Source: JBBQZP01 sp038207585 (GTDB lineage Bacteria > Pseudomonadota > Alphaproteobacteria > Rhodobacterales > Rhodobacteraceae). From it: 64,000 nucleotides of DNA. Position numbers and translations under genes: made by a program. Location: NCBI GenBank assembly GCA_038207585.1, contig JBBQZP010000010.1, forward strand, positions 40,506-104,505, given 5' to 3'. Positions 33,818 to 42,687 of the stretch are shown piece after piece (the stretch's first letter is position 1; every line of letters starts with the position of its first letter). The notes beneath the pieces were generated by a model. The model ran no database searches. It had not been told where the DNA came from and worked only from the letters and a program-made list of their open reading frames with translations.

Positions 33818-34894
33818 TTACATATCAACCAGATCGTCGCCGTCTGACCCACCCTCGGCCATGTGGAAATCAAGGCCATTGGCAGCGCGAATTTTTTCCT
33901 CAAGCTCGTTCGCGATGGCGGGATTGGCTTTCAGGAACACTTTTGCATTCTCGCGCCCCTGACCGATGCGTTCATCGCCGTAGGAGTACCAGGAGCCGGA
34001 CTTTTCGACGATCCCGGCCTTCACGCCGATATCCAGAAGTTCGCCGGTCTTGGAAATGCCCTCGCCATACATGATGTCGAATTCAACCTGCTTGAACGGC
34101 GGGGCGACCTTGTTCTTCACGACCTTGACGCGGGTCGTGTTGCCGACAACATCCTCCCGCTCCTTGATCGCGCCGATGCGGCGAATATCAAGGCGCACGC
34201 TTGCATAGAATTTCAGCGCATTGCCGCCGGTCGTCGTTTCCGGGCTGCCAAACATCACGCCGATCTTCATGCGGATCTGGTTGATGAAGATCACCATGCA
34301 GTTGCTGCGCCCGATGCTGGCGGTCAGCTTGCGCATCGCCTGGCTCATCAGGCGGGCCTGACTGCCCATCTGCATGTCGCCCATGTCGCCTTCGATTTCC
34401 GATTTCGGAACCAGCGCCGCCACCGAATCGATCACAACCAGACTGACCGCGCCGGACCGCACCAGCGTATCGACGATCTCCAGCGCCTGCTCGCCGGTGT
34501 CGGGCTGGCTGATCAGAAGCTCGTTCAGATCGACGCCCAGCTTCTTTGCATATTGCGGATCAAGGGCGTGTTCGGCATCGACAAAGGCGCAGACGCCGCC
34601 TTTTTTCTGCTCTTCGGCCACCACATGCAGCGTCAGCGTCGTCTTGCCCGAGCTTTCGGGCCCGTAAATCTCGATGATGCGACCCTTGGGCAGACCGCCG
34701 ATGCCAAGCGCGATATCCAGACCCAACGATCCCGTCGACGTGGCCTCGATATCCATCGCCGGGCTGTCGGCGCCCAGCTTCATGATCGAGCCTTTGCCGA
34801 ACTGCCGTTCGATCTGTGCCAGAGCACTTTCCAGCGCTTTCGCCTTGTCCATTTCACGTTTTCCGTTCAGGTCGAGAAGGTTCGCAACAGCCAT
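33818..34894 (-). CDS. recA: Recombinase RecA
   Basis: A 358-aa recombinase for homologous recombination and the SOS response. Walker A is GPESSGKTT, followed by FVDAEHALDPQYAKKLGVDL, SLVVIDSVAALVPK and MIFINQIRMKIGVMFGSPET, ending in an acidic tail. The start at 34894 gives a 15-residue lead before MDKAKALESALAQIERQFGKG; an alternative ATG lies at that internal Met. An alphaproteobacterial SOS box lies 50 nt upstream of the start, so induction by LexA is very likely. Confidence 0.98.
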   Translation of the reverse strand: MAVANLLDLNGKREMDKAKALESALAQIERQFGKGSIMKLGADSPAMDIEATSTGSLGLDIALGIGGLPKGRIIEIYGPESSGKTTLTLHVVAEEQKKGGVCAFVDAEHALDPQYAKKLGVDLNELLISQPDTGEQALEIVDTLVRSGAVSLVVIDSVAALVPKSEIEGDMGDMQMGSQARLMSQAMRKLTASIGRSNCMVIFINQIRMKIGVMFGSPETTTGGNALKFYASVRLDIRRIGAIKEREDVVGNTTRVKVVKNKVAPPFKQVEFDIMYGEGISKTGELLDIGVKAGIVEKSGSWYSYGDERIGQGRENAKVFLKANPAIANELEEKIRAANGLDFHMAEGGSDGDDLVDM

Positions 34895-34943
34895 GTTCAG
34901 ATCCTTATTTCATAGCCGCGCGGTGGCGGCAATGCTTGCCCGT

Positions 34944-34958
34944 GTTCTTGCCTTGTTC
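34944..34958. promoter_or_regulatory. LexA (SOS) box upstream of recA
   Basis: GTTC-TTGCCTT-GTTC is an exact match to the alphaproteobacterial SOS consensus GTTC-N7-GTTC, 50 nt before the recA start. No other signal was needed to find it. It would repress recA until DNA damage. Confidence 0.85.
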
Positions 34959-35027
34959 CCGCCTTATGCGATCAAACCAAGAACATTTCAATCAAATTCT
35001 CACAGTTTCAGCTTTTTCGTAAAACGG

Positions 35028-35042
35028 TTAAGGGATAGTTTA
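35028..35042. promoter_or_regulatory. Near-consensus CtrA-type site upstream of the sulfotransferase-like gene
   Basis: TTAA-GGGATAG-TTTA matches TTAA-N7-TTAA in 7 of 8 fixed positions, 45 nt before the start at 35087. It is possible by chance in an AT-rich gap. Confidence 0.4.
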
Positions 35043-35086
35043 CGCAAGCCCTTCAGACGGGGTCTGAAGCAAAATAAGGGGCGCAA

Positions 35087-35683
35087 ATGCTTGTTTTCTG
35101 GGATCAGCAGCTGGCCTTTCTGGCCACCCCCAAGACCGGATCGACGGCGATTGCTGCCGCACTCGAATCACTGGCGGCGGTTTCGGTACAAAGGCCGCCC
35201 GTGTTGAAGCACACCACGGTACAGCGGTTTCACCGCTTTCTGGGGCCGTATTTCGAGGTTGCCTCGGGCAAGCCCTTCGACGTGGTCGCGCTGATGCGCG
35301 AGCCGCGCGACTGGTTGGGCAGCTGGTATCGCTACCGCCAGCGCGATGACATGACCGATGCCCGCCGCAGCACCGCCGGGATCAGTTTCGATACATTCGT
35401 GCGCGGTTGGTGCACCGACACGCCGCCTGACTATGCCTCCGTCGGAACACAGTCGCGCTTTCTGCAGCCCAAGAATGGCAAGGGCGTCACACGATTGTTC
35501 CGATACGAGGACATCACCAGTTTCGTGACCTTTCTGGAAGACCGACTGGACTGCGAGATCATTCTGCCGCAACTCAACGTGTCGCCCAAGGCCGCGATGG
35601 ACCTGTCCGATAAAACCGAGGCCTTGCTGCAATCTTTTGCAGCCAAAGACTTCGAGATCTATCAGAGCCTCACACCCTATTGA
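35087..35683 (+). CDS. Sulfotransferase-like protein (PAPS-binding motifs)
   Basis: A 198-aa protein. The 5'-phosphosulfate loop motif is FLATPKTGSTAIAAALE near residue 12, and the 3'-phosphate site appears as VALMREPRDWLGSWYRYR near residue 68. These are the two landmarks of PAPS-dependent sulfotransferases, though the protein is shorter than most. It may sulfate a surface sugar or small molecule; the acceptor is unknown. It is convergent with cckA with a 21-nt gap and is preceded by a CtrA-like site. Confidence 0.7.
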   Translation: MLVFWDQQLAFLATPKTGSTAIAAALESLAAVSVQRPPVLKHTTVQRFHRFLGPYFEVASGKPFDVVALMREPRDWLGSWYRYRQRDDMTDARRSTAGISFDTFVRGWCTDTPPDYASVGTQSRFLQPKNGKGVTRLFRYEDITSFVTFLEDRLDCEIILPQLNVSPKAAMDLSDKTEALLQSFAAKDFEIYQSLTPY

Positions 35684-35704
35684 GCGGGGCGTCTCGCGCC
35701 ACGA

Positions 35705-38023
35705 TCAGTGCATCTGTCCCTGCACCGTGTCGGTCAGATCGGTCAGGGAAAACGGCTTTGGCAGGAATACCGAATTCGGAATTCGGGCTTGGGAATCAGA
35801 CAGGCAATCCTCGGAATATCCCGATACGAAAATAACCCGGACATTTGGCCGCTGGATAAGCGCCTCGCGCACCCAGCTTGGCCCGTCCATCCCTGGCATT
35901 ACAACATCCGTCACGAAGATATCCACGTCCAGCGTCGGATCTTCCAGCGCGCGCAGAGCGGCTTCGGCGCAATCGGCCTCAATCACCGTGTAGCCACGCA
36001 AACGAAGCGCGCGCGAGGCAAAAGCGCGCACCGGCGCCTCGTCCTCGACCAGAAGCACGACACCCTCTCCGGGACGTGACGACATTCGGCGTTTCGGTTC
36101 CACCTTCGCCTCAATCGCATCCTGCGCACCAAGGGTCGGGAAATACAGATGAAATACCGTGCCAAGATCAACCTGGCTGTCCACGAAGATGAAGCCGCCC
36201 AACTGTTTGACGATGCCATATGCGGTGGACAGCCCCAGACCGGTGCCCTCGCCCGGTTTTTTGGTGGTGAAGAAGGGCTCGAATATCTTTTGCAGCCGAT
36301 CCACCGGAATGCCGCATCCCGTATCCAGCACGCGGATCACGGCGTACTCGCCAGCGGGCACAACAGCACGGTCACGACACAGATCCTCAGTCAGCGCCAG
36401 CGCTTCGGTTTCGATCCGGATCGTGCCGCCTTCGGGCATTGCGTCGCGGGCATTGACGATCAGGTTCATCAGAACCTGTTCCAGCTGACGTTTGTCGGCA
36501 CGGATCGCCCCCAGATCCATCGCATGTGCCAGTTTCAGCGACACGCGTTCGCCCACCAGCCGGTTCAGCAAATGCGTGACATCCGACAACACCTCGTGCA
36601 ATTCCAGCGTTTCCAGCTTGAGCGTCTGCTTGCGCGAAAAGGCAAGCAACTGGCCCACCAGACTGGCCGCACGGTTCGCGTTCTGATGGATCTGCACCAG
36701 ATCGGCATAGTCCGGGTCGGCGTGATCGTGGCGCAACAGCAAAAGATCGCAATGGCCGGAAATTGCCGTCAGCAGATTGTTGAAATCATGCGCAACGCCG
36801 CCCGCAAGCTGACCGATGGCCTGCATTTTCTGGCTTTGCACGAACTGACCTTCCAGCGTCTTCAGCGCGGTTGCATCGTTGAGAATGCCCAGCACGACCG
36901 TCCGGCCGTTTTCGACGATACGGCGCAGATTGACCTGAAAGAACACCTCATTTTCAGTGCCACACAGACGCAGAACCTCGGCCCCGCCGGGGCGCCGCTC
37001 ATGCGCGATATCGGCAAGCCATTCTGTCACCGAACGGCCAAGACCTTCGAAGATGTCCGAAAACAGGGGCGCGCTGTCCGCGTCCAGCCCCAGCAGGTCG
37101 CGCGCGGCGAAATTGGCGCTGCGCATCTCGCCCGAGGGTGTGAATTTCATCAGCGCGACCGGCACATTTTCAAAATCGGCCAGCGTGTTTTCACCGTCCA
37201 GCCGGTCCGGCACCGGCAAAAGATAGATTTCGCGGCGCTCTCCCGGTCCGGCAACTTCTCCGACAATGGCACGCACAGCGCCGTCGATGCCCGCAACTTC
37301 GACTTCTTCACCGCTGCGCAGGGATTCGTTCACGAACACCCGGTCAAGCCGTTTCGGGCGCGCACCCACAAGCCGCCGCATCGCCTCGTTCGAGAAGAGC
37401 ACCACCCCAGCCTTGTTGGCGATCAGCATCGGCAGGCTGAGTTGTTCTGCCCCCCGGCCATTCGAGCCGCGATCCAGAAACTCCTCAAGCCGCCACAGGA
37501 AACGCGCGGCACCGATGCGGTGCACGGACAAGCGCGTGTGGCCCCGGCGTGTCACCACGTCTTCACGCGCGGCACCAAGGTTCATCGCGCGGCTTTGCAG
37601 CCGGTAAAGCACCGAGGCCGGGCTCGCGAAATGATCATGCAACGCGGATATCAGCGTGGCGCCATCCCTGGTGCCGAACCGGTCTGATGCCGCCTGATTC
37701 TGAAATCCGATGATTCCGGCACCATCGGTCGTAAAACAGGGTGCTGCATCCTGCCCCATCAGCGCGCCAAGGTTGCGCTCGGTCTGGCGGCCCTTGCGCT
37801 GATGCAGTGTATCAAGCGCGCGGATCACGATGACAAGGGCCGCAAAAACCGCTGCCGACACCAAAGCCGCAAAGCGGGCGCGTCCATCCTCAAAAAGGAA
37901 CCCCATCACCAGCGAAGCGAGCGCCACCGCGATCAGCAGCCAGACCCGCGACTGCAGGCCACGCGCCGTTTCCATCACGTCAGACCGACGTGCCCTTTTG
38001 CCGATGCTTCCCGCCTTGATCAC
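35705..38023 (-). CDS. cckA: Hybrid sensor histidine kinase CckA
   Basis: A 772-aa kinase that, through ChpT, controls CtrA. Two N-terminal membrane helices (about residues 25-70) are followed by PAS-like regions, then the H-box QAIGQLAGGVAHDFNNLLTA, the N-box NLIVNARDAMPEGG, G-boxes VLDTGCGIP and GEGTGLGLSTAYGI, and a C-terminal receiver (VLLVEDEAPVRAFASRAL, phospho-Asp in FVTDVVMPGMDG, Lys in FLPKPFS). The GTG at 38023 is chosen because GGAG lies upstream. A CtrA-type box lies 49 nt upstream of the start. In Rhodobacter relatives, CtrA controls motility and gene-transfer-agent genes. Confidence 0.93.
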   Translation of the reverse strand: MIKAGSIGKRARRSDVMETARGLQSRVWLLIAVALASLVMGFLFEDGRARFAALVSAAVFAALVIVIRALDTLHQRKGRQTERNLGALMGQDAAPCFTTDGAGIIGFQNQAASDRFGTRDGATLISALHDHFASPASVLYRLQSRAMNLGAAREDVVTRRGHTRLSVHRIGAARFLWRLEEFLDRGSNGRGAEQLSLPMLIANKAGVVLFSNEAMRRLVGARPKRLDRVFVNESLRSGEEVEVAGIDGAVRAIVGEVAGPGERREIYLLPVPDRLDGENTLADFENVPVALMKFTPSGEMRSANFAARDLLGLDADSAPLFSDIFEGLGRSVTEWLADIAHERRPGGAEVLRLCGTENEVFFQVNLRRIVENGRTVVLGILNDATALKTLEGQFVQSQKMQAIGQLAGGVAHDFNNLLTAISGHCDLLLLRHDHADPDYADLVQIHQNANRAASLVGQLLAFSRKQTLKLETLELHEVLSDVTHLLNRLVGERVSLKLAHAMDLGAIRADKRQLEQVLMNLIVNARDAMPEGGTIRIETEALALTEDLCRDRAVVPAGEYAVIRVLDTGCGIPVDRLQKIFEPFFTTKKPGEGTGLGLSTAYGIVKQLGGFIFVDSQVDLGTVFHLYFPTLGAQDAIEAKVEPKRRMSSRPGEGVVLLVEDEAPVRAFASRALRLRGYTVIEADCAEAALRALEDPTLDVDIFVTDVVMPGMDGPSWVREALIQRPNVRVIFVSGYSEDCLSDSQARIPNSVFLPKPFSLTDLTDTVQGQMH

Positions 38024-38071
38024 TGTCTGCTCCGCCCCGGATTCGGTAAGCCGTATTGGACGTACAAAACG

Positions 38072-38086
38072 TTAAGCCGACCTTAA
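38072..38086. promoter_or_regulatory. Full CtrA-type box upstream of cckA
   Basis: TTAA-GCCGACC-TTAA is a perfect match to the CtrA consensus TTAA-N7-TTAA and lies 49-63 nt upstream of the cckA start. Autoregulation of the phosphorelay is the simplest reading. Confidence 0.7.
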
Positions 38087-38121
38087 TCATCGCGATTTGC
38101 CACTTCCGATTGCAAAAAATG

Positions 38122-39288
38122 CTATTCAGTTCGCTTTAAAATGGCAACGAAAAACCCGTCGCCGCCTTGCAAAGGCGTAAAGATGCGTTGCTTTTCAACA
38201 CTCCAGCCCGCGCTGCGCGCAAGAAACGCGGCAATCTGATCCTGGTTTTCGATCTGCAAAAGCGAGCAGGTCACATAGGCCAGCCGCCCCAAGGGTGCGA
38301 CAAGCGGCGCAGTCTGATCCAGAATGCGGGCCTGAAGTGAAACAAGACCGGCCAGCCGCTCTGGCGTCAGCACCCATTTCGCCTCGGGCGCGCGGCGCCA
38401 ACTGCCCGAGCCGGAACAGGGCACGTCGGTTACCACAAGTTCGTAACTTTCCGGCGTAAAGATATGATCCGGCATGCAAATCCTGATGTTGACCCCAGCG
38501 CGGGTGGCGCGGGCGGCAAGGTCGCGCATGCGCCCGGCATCGGAATCATGGGCATCCAGCCGGGCGTGGCTTGCGGCGGCCATCGCCAGCGTCTTGCCAC
38601 CCCCTCCGGCGCAATAATCAAGGATAGAGCCCGTCCGGGGCAAGGGAATTTCGGCAACGGCGGCCTGCGAGGCCGCGTCCTGAAGCTCTACCCGCCCGTC
38701 CAGATAGGCGGGTGCGGCACTTATCTTGCGGGCGTTGGCGGTCACCTCCAATGCGGTGGCGGCAAGGTCATGCGGGCGGCTTTCGATCCCGCCTTGCGCG
38801 AGCGCAGCTTGGGCCGCCGCGCGGCTGATGCGCGCCGTGTTGACGCGCAGAAACGTCGGCGCACGGTGGCGCAGACACTCCATCACCGGGGCGAAATCTT
38901 TGCCAAGCGAGACGCCAAGGGCAGGTGCCAGCCAGTCCGGGCAATCGAGCGCCTGAAGATCACCCGGCGGCGGCGGAATGCGCTGTTCCTCGTCGGTCAG
39001 TTCAGCGGGCGCGTGGCCAATACCGGTGAACATCGCCGCCACGTCCTGACCCGAGGCCCGCAAAGACCCGATCACCAACCCGCGCCCGGTTTCAGAGCCT
39101 CCCAATGCTGCGAAAGACCGCTTGCACCGGATCGCGTCGAACACCAAATCGCGCACCGCGGCCCTGTCGCCCGAACCCGCAAACCGGCTGCCGCGTGCCC
39201 AGTTTGTCAGCGCCTGCTCGGCGGGTGTTCCGGCAAGCCAACGGTCAAGGATACCGATCGCGGCGGCAAGGCGGGCGGGCGGCGTCAT
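38122..39288 (-). CDS. RsmB-type rRNA (cytosine-5) methyltransferase
   Basis: A 388-aa RNA m5C methyltransferase of the RsmB/Sun/NOL1 family. An N-terminal NusB-like segment (residues about 1-130) precedes the catalytic domain. SAM motif I is ILDYCAGGGGKTLAMAA, the catalytic loop is DVPCSGSGSWRR and the second cysteine is in VTCSLLQIEN. RsmB methylates C967 of 16S rRNA in E. coli, so this is the likely target; the exact position is inferred. It follows guaB by 59 nt on the same strand. Confidence 0.88.
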   Translation of the reverse strand: MTPPARLAAAIGILDRWLAGTPAEQALTNWARGSRFAGSGDRAAVRDLVFDAIRCKRSFAALGGSETGRGLVIGSLRASGQDVAAMFTGIGHAPAELTDEEQRIPPPPGDLQALDCPDWLAPALGVSLGKDFAPVMECLRHRAPTFLRVNTARISRAAAQAALAQGGIESRPHDLAATALEVTANARKISAAPAYLDGRVELQDAASQAAVAEIPLPRTGSILDYCAGGGGKTLAMAAASHARLDAHDSDAGRMRDLAARATRAGVNIRICMPDHIFTPESYELVVTDVPCSGSGSWRRAPEAKWVLTPERLAGLVSLQARILDQTAPLVAPLGRLAYVTCSLLQIENQDQIAAFLARSAGWSVEKQRIFTPLQGGDGFFVAILKRTE

Positions 39289-39347
39289 TCACGCACCGCA
39301 TGAAGATCGTACGCCAAGATATTTATATTATTCAACAATACAGGCAA

Positions 39348-40796
39348 TTACATCACGCGGTAATTCGGGCTTTCGCGGGTGATCTGCACATCATGCACAT
39401 GGCTTTCGCGCAGGCCAGCACCGGTGATGCGCACGAACTGACAGCCGGTCTGCATTTCGGCCACGGTGCGCATGCCGGTGTAGCCCATTGCCGCACGCAG
39501 ACCGCCCACAAGCTGATGCACCACGGCCGCCGCAGAGCCCTTATAGGGCACCTGCCCCTCAATCCCTTCGGGAACCAGCTTGTCAGACGCCGCGTCCTTT
39601 TGAAAATAGCGGTCTGCCGACCCGCGCGCCATAGCCCCCAAAGACCCCATGCCGCGATAGCTTTTGAAGCTGCGGCCCTGATACAGGATCACCTCGCCGG
39701 GTGATTCGTCCGTGCCCGCAATGGCAGACCCGACCATCGCGCAGGACGCACCCGCCGCAATTGCCTTGGCGAAATCGCCAGAATACTTGATGCCGCCATC
39801 GGCAATGACCGGAATGTCGCCCGCACCGCTGGCCGCATCCATGATCGCGGTCAGTTGCGGCACACCCACACCCGCCACGATCCGCGTGGTGCAGATCGAC
39901 CCCGGACCGATGCCGACCTTGACCGCATCCGCGCCCGCGCCGATCAGCGCGCGTGTGCCTTCGGCTGTGGCAACATTGCCCGCAATGACCTGCACCGCGT
40001 TCGACAGCGCCTTGATCCGTTCAACAGCGCGCGCGACACCTTCGGAATGGCCATGCGCGGTGTCGATCACCACCATATCCACCCCGGCCTCGATCAGTGC
40101 CTGAGAGCGTTCAAACCCCGCCTCGCCAACGGTGCTTGCCGCAGCCACCCGCAGGCGGCCCAGATCATCCTTGCAGGCATGCGGGTTCAGCACCGATTGC
40201 TCGGTATCCTTCAGCGTCAGCAACCCGGTCAGCTTGCCCTTGCCATCGGTGACCAGCAGCTTTTCGATCCGCCGCGCCTTCATCAGACTGATGGCAGCTG
40301 CACGGTCAGCAGGTTCTTGCAGGATCGCCAGATTGTCCGACGTCATCATCACCCGCACCGGCGTTTTATCATCGCTGGCAAAGCGCATGTCGCGGTTGGT
40401 GACGATACCCAGAACGCGGCCCGCCGCATCCACCACCGGAAAGCCGGTGACGTTATAACGTTCCTGCAGGGCCTTGGCGTCTGCCAAGGTCTGGTCGGGT
40501 GTCAGGGTGATGGGGGCATAAACAATGCCGCTCTCGAACCGTTTCACACGCCGCACTTCACGGGCCTGCGTCTCCAGATCCAGGTTGCGGTGAATGACCC
40601 CGATGCCGCCCGCCTGCGCCATCGCAATCGCCATGCGGGCCTCGGTCACGGTATCCATCGCGCTTGAAAGCAGCGGGATGTTCATCCGGATCAACTTGGT
40701 CACAAAGGTCGATGTATCGGCATCCGACGGCAGGACCGAGCTTGCAGCCGGAACCAGAAGAACGTCATCGAATGTAAGAGCCTCGCGAATCTCCAT
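39348..40796 (-). CDS. guaB: Inosine-5'-monophosphate dehydrogenase
   Basis: A 482-aa enzyme making XMP from IMP, the committed step to GMP. It starts REALTFDDVLLVPA, includes two CBS domains (about residues 92-205, e.g. VTNRDMRFASDDKTPV), and has the catalytic cysteine loop GPGSICTTRIVAGVGVPQL plus the flap region ending YKGSAAAVVHQLVGGLRAAM. Length is typical. No regulatory hairpin is evident upstream. Confidence 0.97.
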   Translation of the reverse strand: MEIREALTFDDVLLVPAASSVLPSDADTSTFVTKLIRMNIPLLSSAMDTVTEARMAIAMAQAGGIGVIHRNLDLETQAREVRRVKRFESGIVYAPITLTPDQTLADAKALQERYNVTGFPVVDAAGRVLGIVTNRDMRFASDDKTPVRVMMTSDNLAILQEPADRAAAISLMKARRIEKLLVTDGKGKLTGLLTLKDTEQSVLNPHACKDDLGRLRVAAASTVGEAGFERSQALIEAGVDMVVIDTAHGHSEGVARAVERIKALSNAVQVIAGNVATAEGTRALIGAGADAVKVGIGPGSICTTRIVAGVGVPQLTAIMDAASGAGDIPVIADGGIKYSGDFAKAIAAGASCAMVGSAIAGTDESPGEVILYQGRSFKSYRGMGSLGAMARGSADRYFQKDAASDKLVPEGIEGQVPYKGSAAAVVHQLVGGLRAAMGYTGMRTVAEMQTGCQFVRITGAGLRESHVHDVQITRESPNYRVM

Positions 40797-40934
40797 AGGA
40801 GTCTCCTGATATGTGCAGGGTTCGTTTGGCGGTTTGCTGTTTCATGGGTGGGGGCGGAAGGCAAGGGGCAAAGCGCTATGCCTCTTGAACGTGCGCGCGG
40901 GGCGTGGTGACTGGGGCAAAAGCGGGGGGCGGCG

Positions 40935-41630
40935 ATGCGGGTTGCGATTGTTGAGAATACGGCGATCACCCATCATGGGCAGATCGGCGTGGCGCTGCAC
41001 GAAGCGGGCGCGCGGGTGCGGGTGTTTCGCCCCTTTGCGGGGGACACTTTGCCGGATACAGGGGATTTCGACGCGCTGATGGTCTTTGGCGGCGAGCAGA
41101 ACGCGCTGGATGATGCTACGCATCCCTATCTGCCCGCGCTCGCCGCGCGCATGGCCGCGTTCTCGGCCGCAAACCGCGCGGTTCTGGGTATCTGCCTTGG
41201 CGCGCAGGTTCTGGCACGCGGGCTTGGCGCCGCAAACACCATCGGCACGATGCCCGAGTTCGGCTGGTGCGATGTGGCGCTGACCGATGCCGGGCGGGCC
41301 GATCCGATGTTCAGCGCCCTGCCCCCGGAATTCCCGATCTTTGAGTGGCATTCGGACCATTACACCCTGCCACCGGGTGCGATCCACCTTGCCACCACCC
41401 CAAGCGCCCCGGTGCAGGCGTTTCGTGCGGGCCGTGCCACCTATGGCACCCAGTTCCATTTCGAGGCGCACCGCGCCGTTGTCGCCGACTGGAGTCGAAC
41501 TTTTCCGGACCTTGCCGAGGCGATGCAGCCCGGTTGGGCCGGGGTCCATTCGGAGTTGTCGGTAACTCGGGGAGGTGCGGCCGATGCCGCCGGGTTGGCA
41601 CTGGCGCGGGCCTTTGTTGCGCTGATCTGA
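40935..41630 (+). CDS. Class I glutamine amidotransferase
   Basis: A 231-aa single-domain GATase. The nucleophile cysteine is in LGICLGAQVLARG and the triad histidine in TQFHFEAHRA. The N-terminal VAIVENTAITHHGQ fits the GuaA-GATase-like group often found as a stand-alone protein (possibly gamma-glutamyl-compound hydrolase or an aminotransferase partner). The substrate is unknown. It is divergent from guaB; the 138-nt gap holds no obvious signal. Confidence 0.85.
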   Translation: MRVAIVENTAITHHGQIGVALHEAGARVRVFRPFAGDTLPDTGDFDALMVFGGEQNALDDATHPYLPALAARMAAFSAANRAVLGICLGAQVLARGLGAANTIGTMPEFGWCDVALTDAGRADPMFSALPPEFPIFEWHSDHYTLPPGAIHLATTPSAPVQAFRAGRATYGTQFHFEAHRAVVADWSRTFPDLAEAMQPGWAGVHSELSVTRGGAADAAGLALARAFVALI

Positions 41631-42413
41631 TCAGGCCCGCAGCACCGGAAACCAATCCTCGCGCAGGTGCTGCCCTGCTACCATCTCATGCCCCGGATAG
41701 GGCGGTGAGGTGCGGCCGGGGCGTTCGACATAGCGCGCATCCTCGCCCACCAGCCGCAGGCTGAACGCCCGGCGGCGGATGCCCGCCTCATTGCCCCGCG
41801 CCCCGTGCAGGGTGCGAAAGTTGAAGGCCACGGCGTCGCCCGGCTCCATCTCCCATTCGCGGATGTCCATGCCTTCTGCGTCGGGGTCGGGCACGGCCAT
41901 GTAGCGTTCGGGGTCGGGATAGAACGAGGTATCCGAGAGCCAGCGCATCGGCATCACCTCACGCGGCCAGCGGTGGCTGCCTGCAACACAGCGCAGCGAC
42001 GCCTTGCGCACCGGATCAACCGGCGACCAGAAGCTCACGGTCTGCTGGCCCTCGACAAAGTAATAGGGGCCGTCCTGATGCCAGGGGGTGGGCTTGGCGG
42101 TGCCCGGTTCCTTGACCAGCACATGGTCGTGAAACATCTGCACGCGCGGGCTTTGCATCAGCGCCGCCGCCACTTCGGCAGCCCTGCTTTCGCGCACCAC
42201 GCGGGCGAATTCGGGAATGCGGTCCCAATTGCAGTAATCGTCGAAAAACCGGCCCGCCTCGCCCGGTTTCAGGTTTTCGGCGGCATAGGGCCCCGGCTCG
42301 GCCATGTTGCGCTCGATGCCTTCGGCGATCACATCGACCCAGTCCGCCCAAAGCCCCTTGATCAGCACAACGCCGTCGCGCTGATACTCCTGCACCAATT
42401 GATCCGTGATCAT
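41631..42413 (-). CDS. Phytanoyl-CoA dioxygenase (PhyH) family protein
   Basis: A 260-aa Fe(II)/2-oxoglutarate dioxygenase. The iron facial triad appears as WHQDGPYYFVEGQ (HxD) and FNFRTLHGARGNEA (distal H), with the 2-oxoglutarate-binding Arg later in RRRAFSLRLVGEDARYVE. This family hydroxylates varied small molecules, including ectoine, phytanoyl-CoA and quaternary ammonium compounds; the substrate here cannot be named. The ATG at 42413 starts MITDQLVQEYQRDGVVLI, the family-typical beginning. Confidence 0.85.
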   Translation of the reverse strand: MITDQLVQEYQRDGVVLIKGLWADWVDVIAEGIERNMAEPGPYAAENLKPGEAGRFFDDYCNWDRIPEFARVVRESRAAEVAAALMQSPRVQMFHDHVLVKEPGTAKPTPWHQDGPYYFVEGQQTVSFWSPVDPVRKASLRCVAGSHRWPREVMPMRWLSDTSFYPDPERYMAVPDPDAEGMDIREWEMEPGDAVAFNFRTLHGARGNEAGIRRRAFSLRLVGEDARYVERPGRTSPPYPGHEMVAGQHLREDWFPVLRA

Positions 42414-42468
42414 ACCGCCCCCCGTTTGCGCCATGATGCGACGCGGCAGGGGCCGTGACAAGCGCCGG

Positions 42469-42606
42469 TTACTTCTTGCCGGCCTTCGCCTTGTCGGCCG
42501 CTGCCACGAATTTCGCCGTCAGGCTGGAGGTCGCATCAGCGGGTTTGACCTTTTCCTTCTTGGGCTTCTTGACTTCTTTGTTCGACCGCATCTGACCCTT
42601 GGCCAT
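42469..42606 (-). CDS. Tiny lysine-rich conserved protein (45 aa)
   Basis: The sequence MAKGQMRSNKEVKKPKKEKV at its N-terminus matches a small, highly basic protein seen across many proteobacteria whose function is unknown. About one residue in three is Lys or Arg. AGGATA precedes the ATG. The gene is short but has a clear ribosome site and recognised N-terminus. It lies between aglK and the PhyH gene on the same strand. Confidence 0.75.
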   Translation of the reverse strand: MAKGQMRSNKEVKKPKKEKVKPADATSSLTAKFVAAADKAKAGKK

Positions 42607-42687
42607 TATCCTGCCCTTTCGGTTAAGCGCACCCCAGCGGCGCGCGAAGCCCAGACCTGCGCGCCCCGAGATACAATGTCAAATCAA

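Noticed and set aside
39289..39347. Terminator between guaB and the RsmB-type gene
   Set aside because: The short gap is AT-rich but I found no stem with a T-run; co-transcription remains possible.
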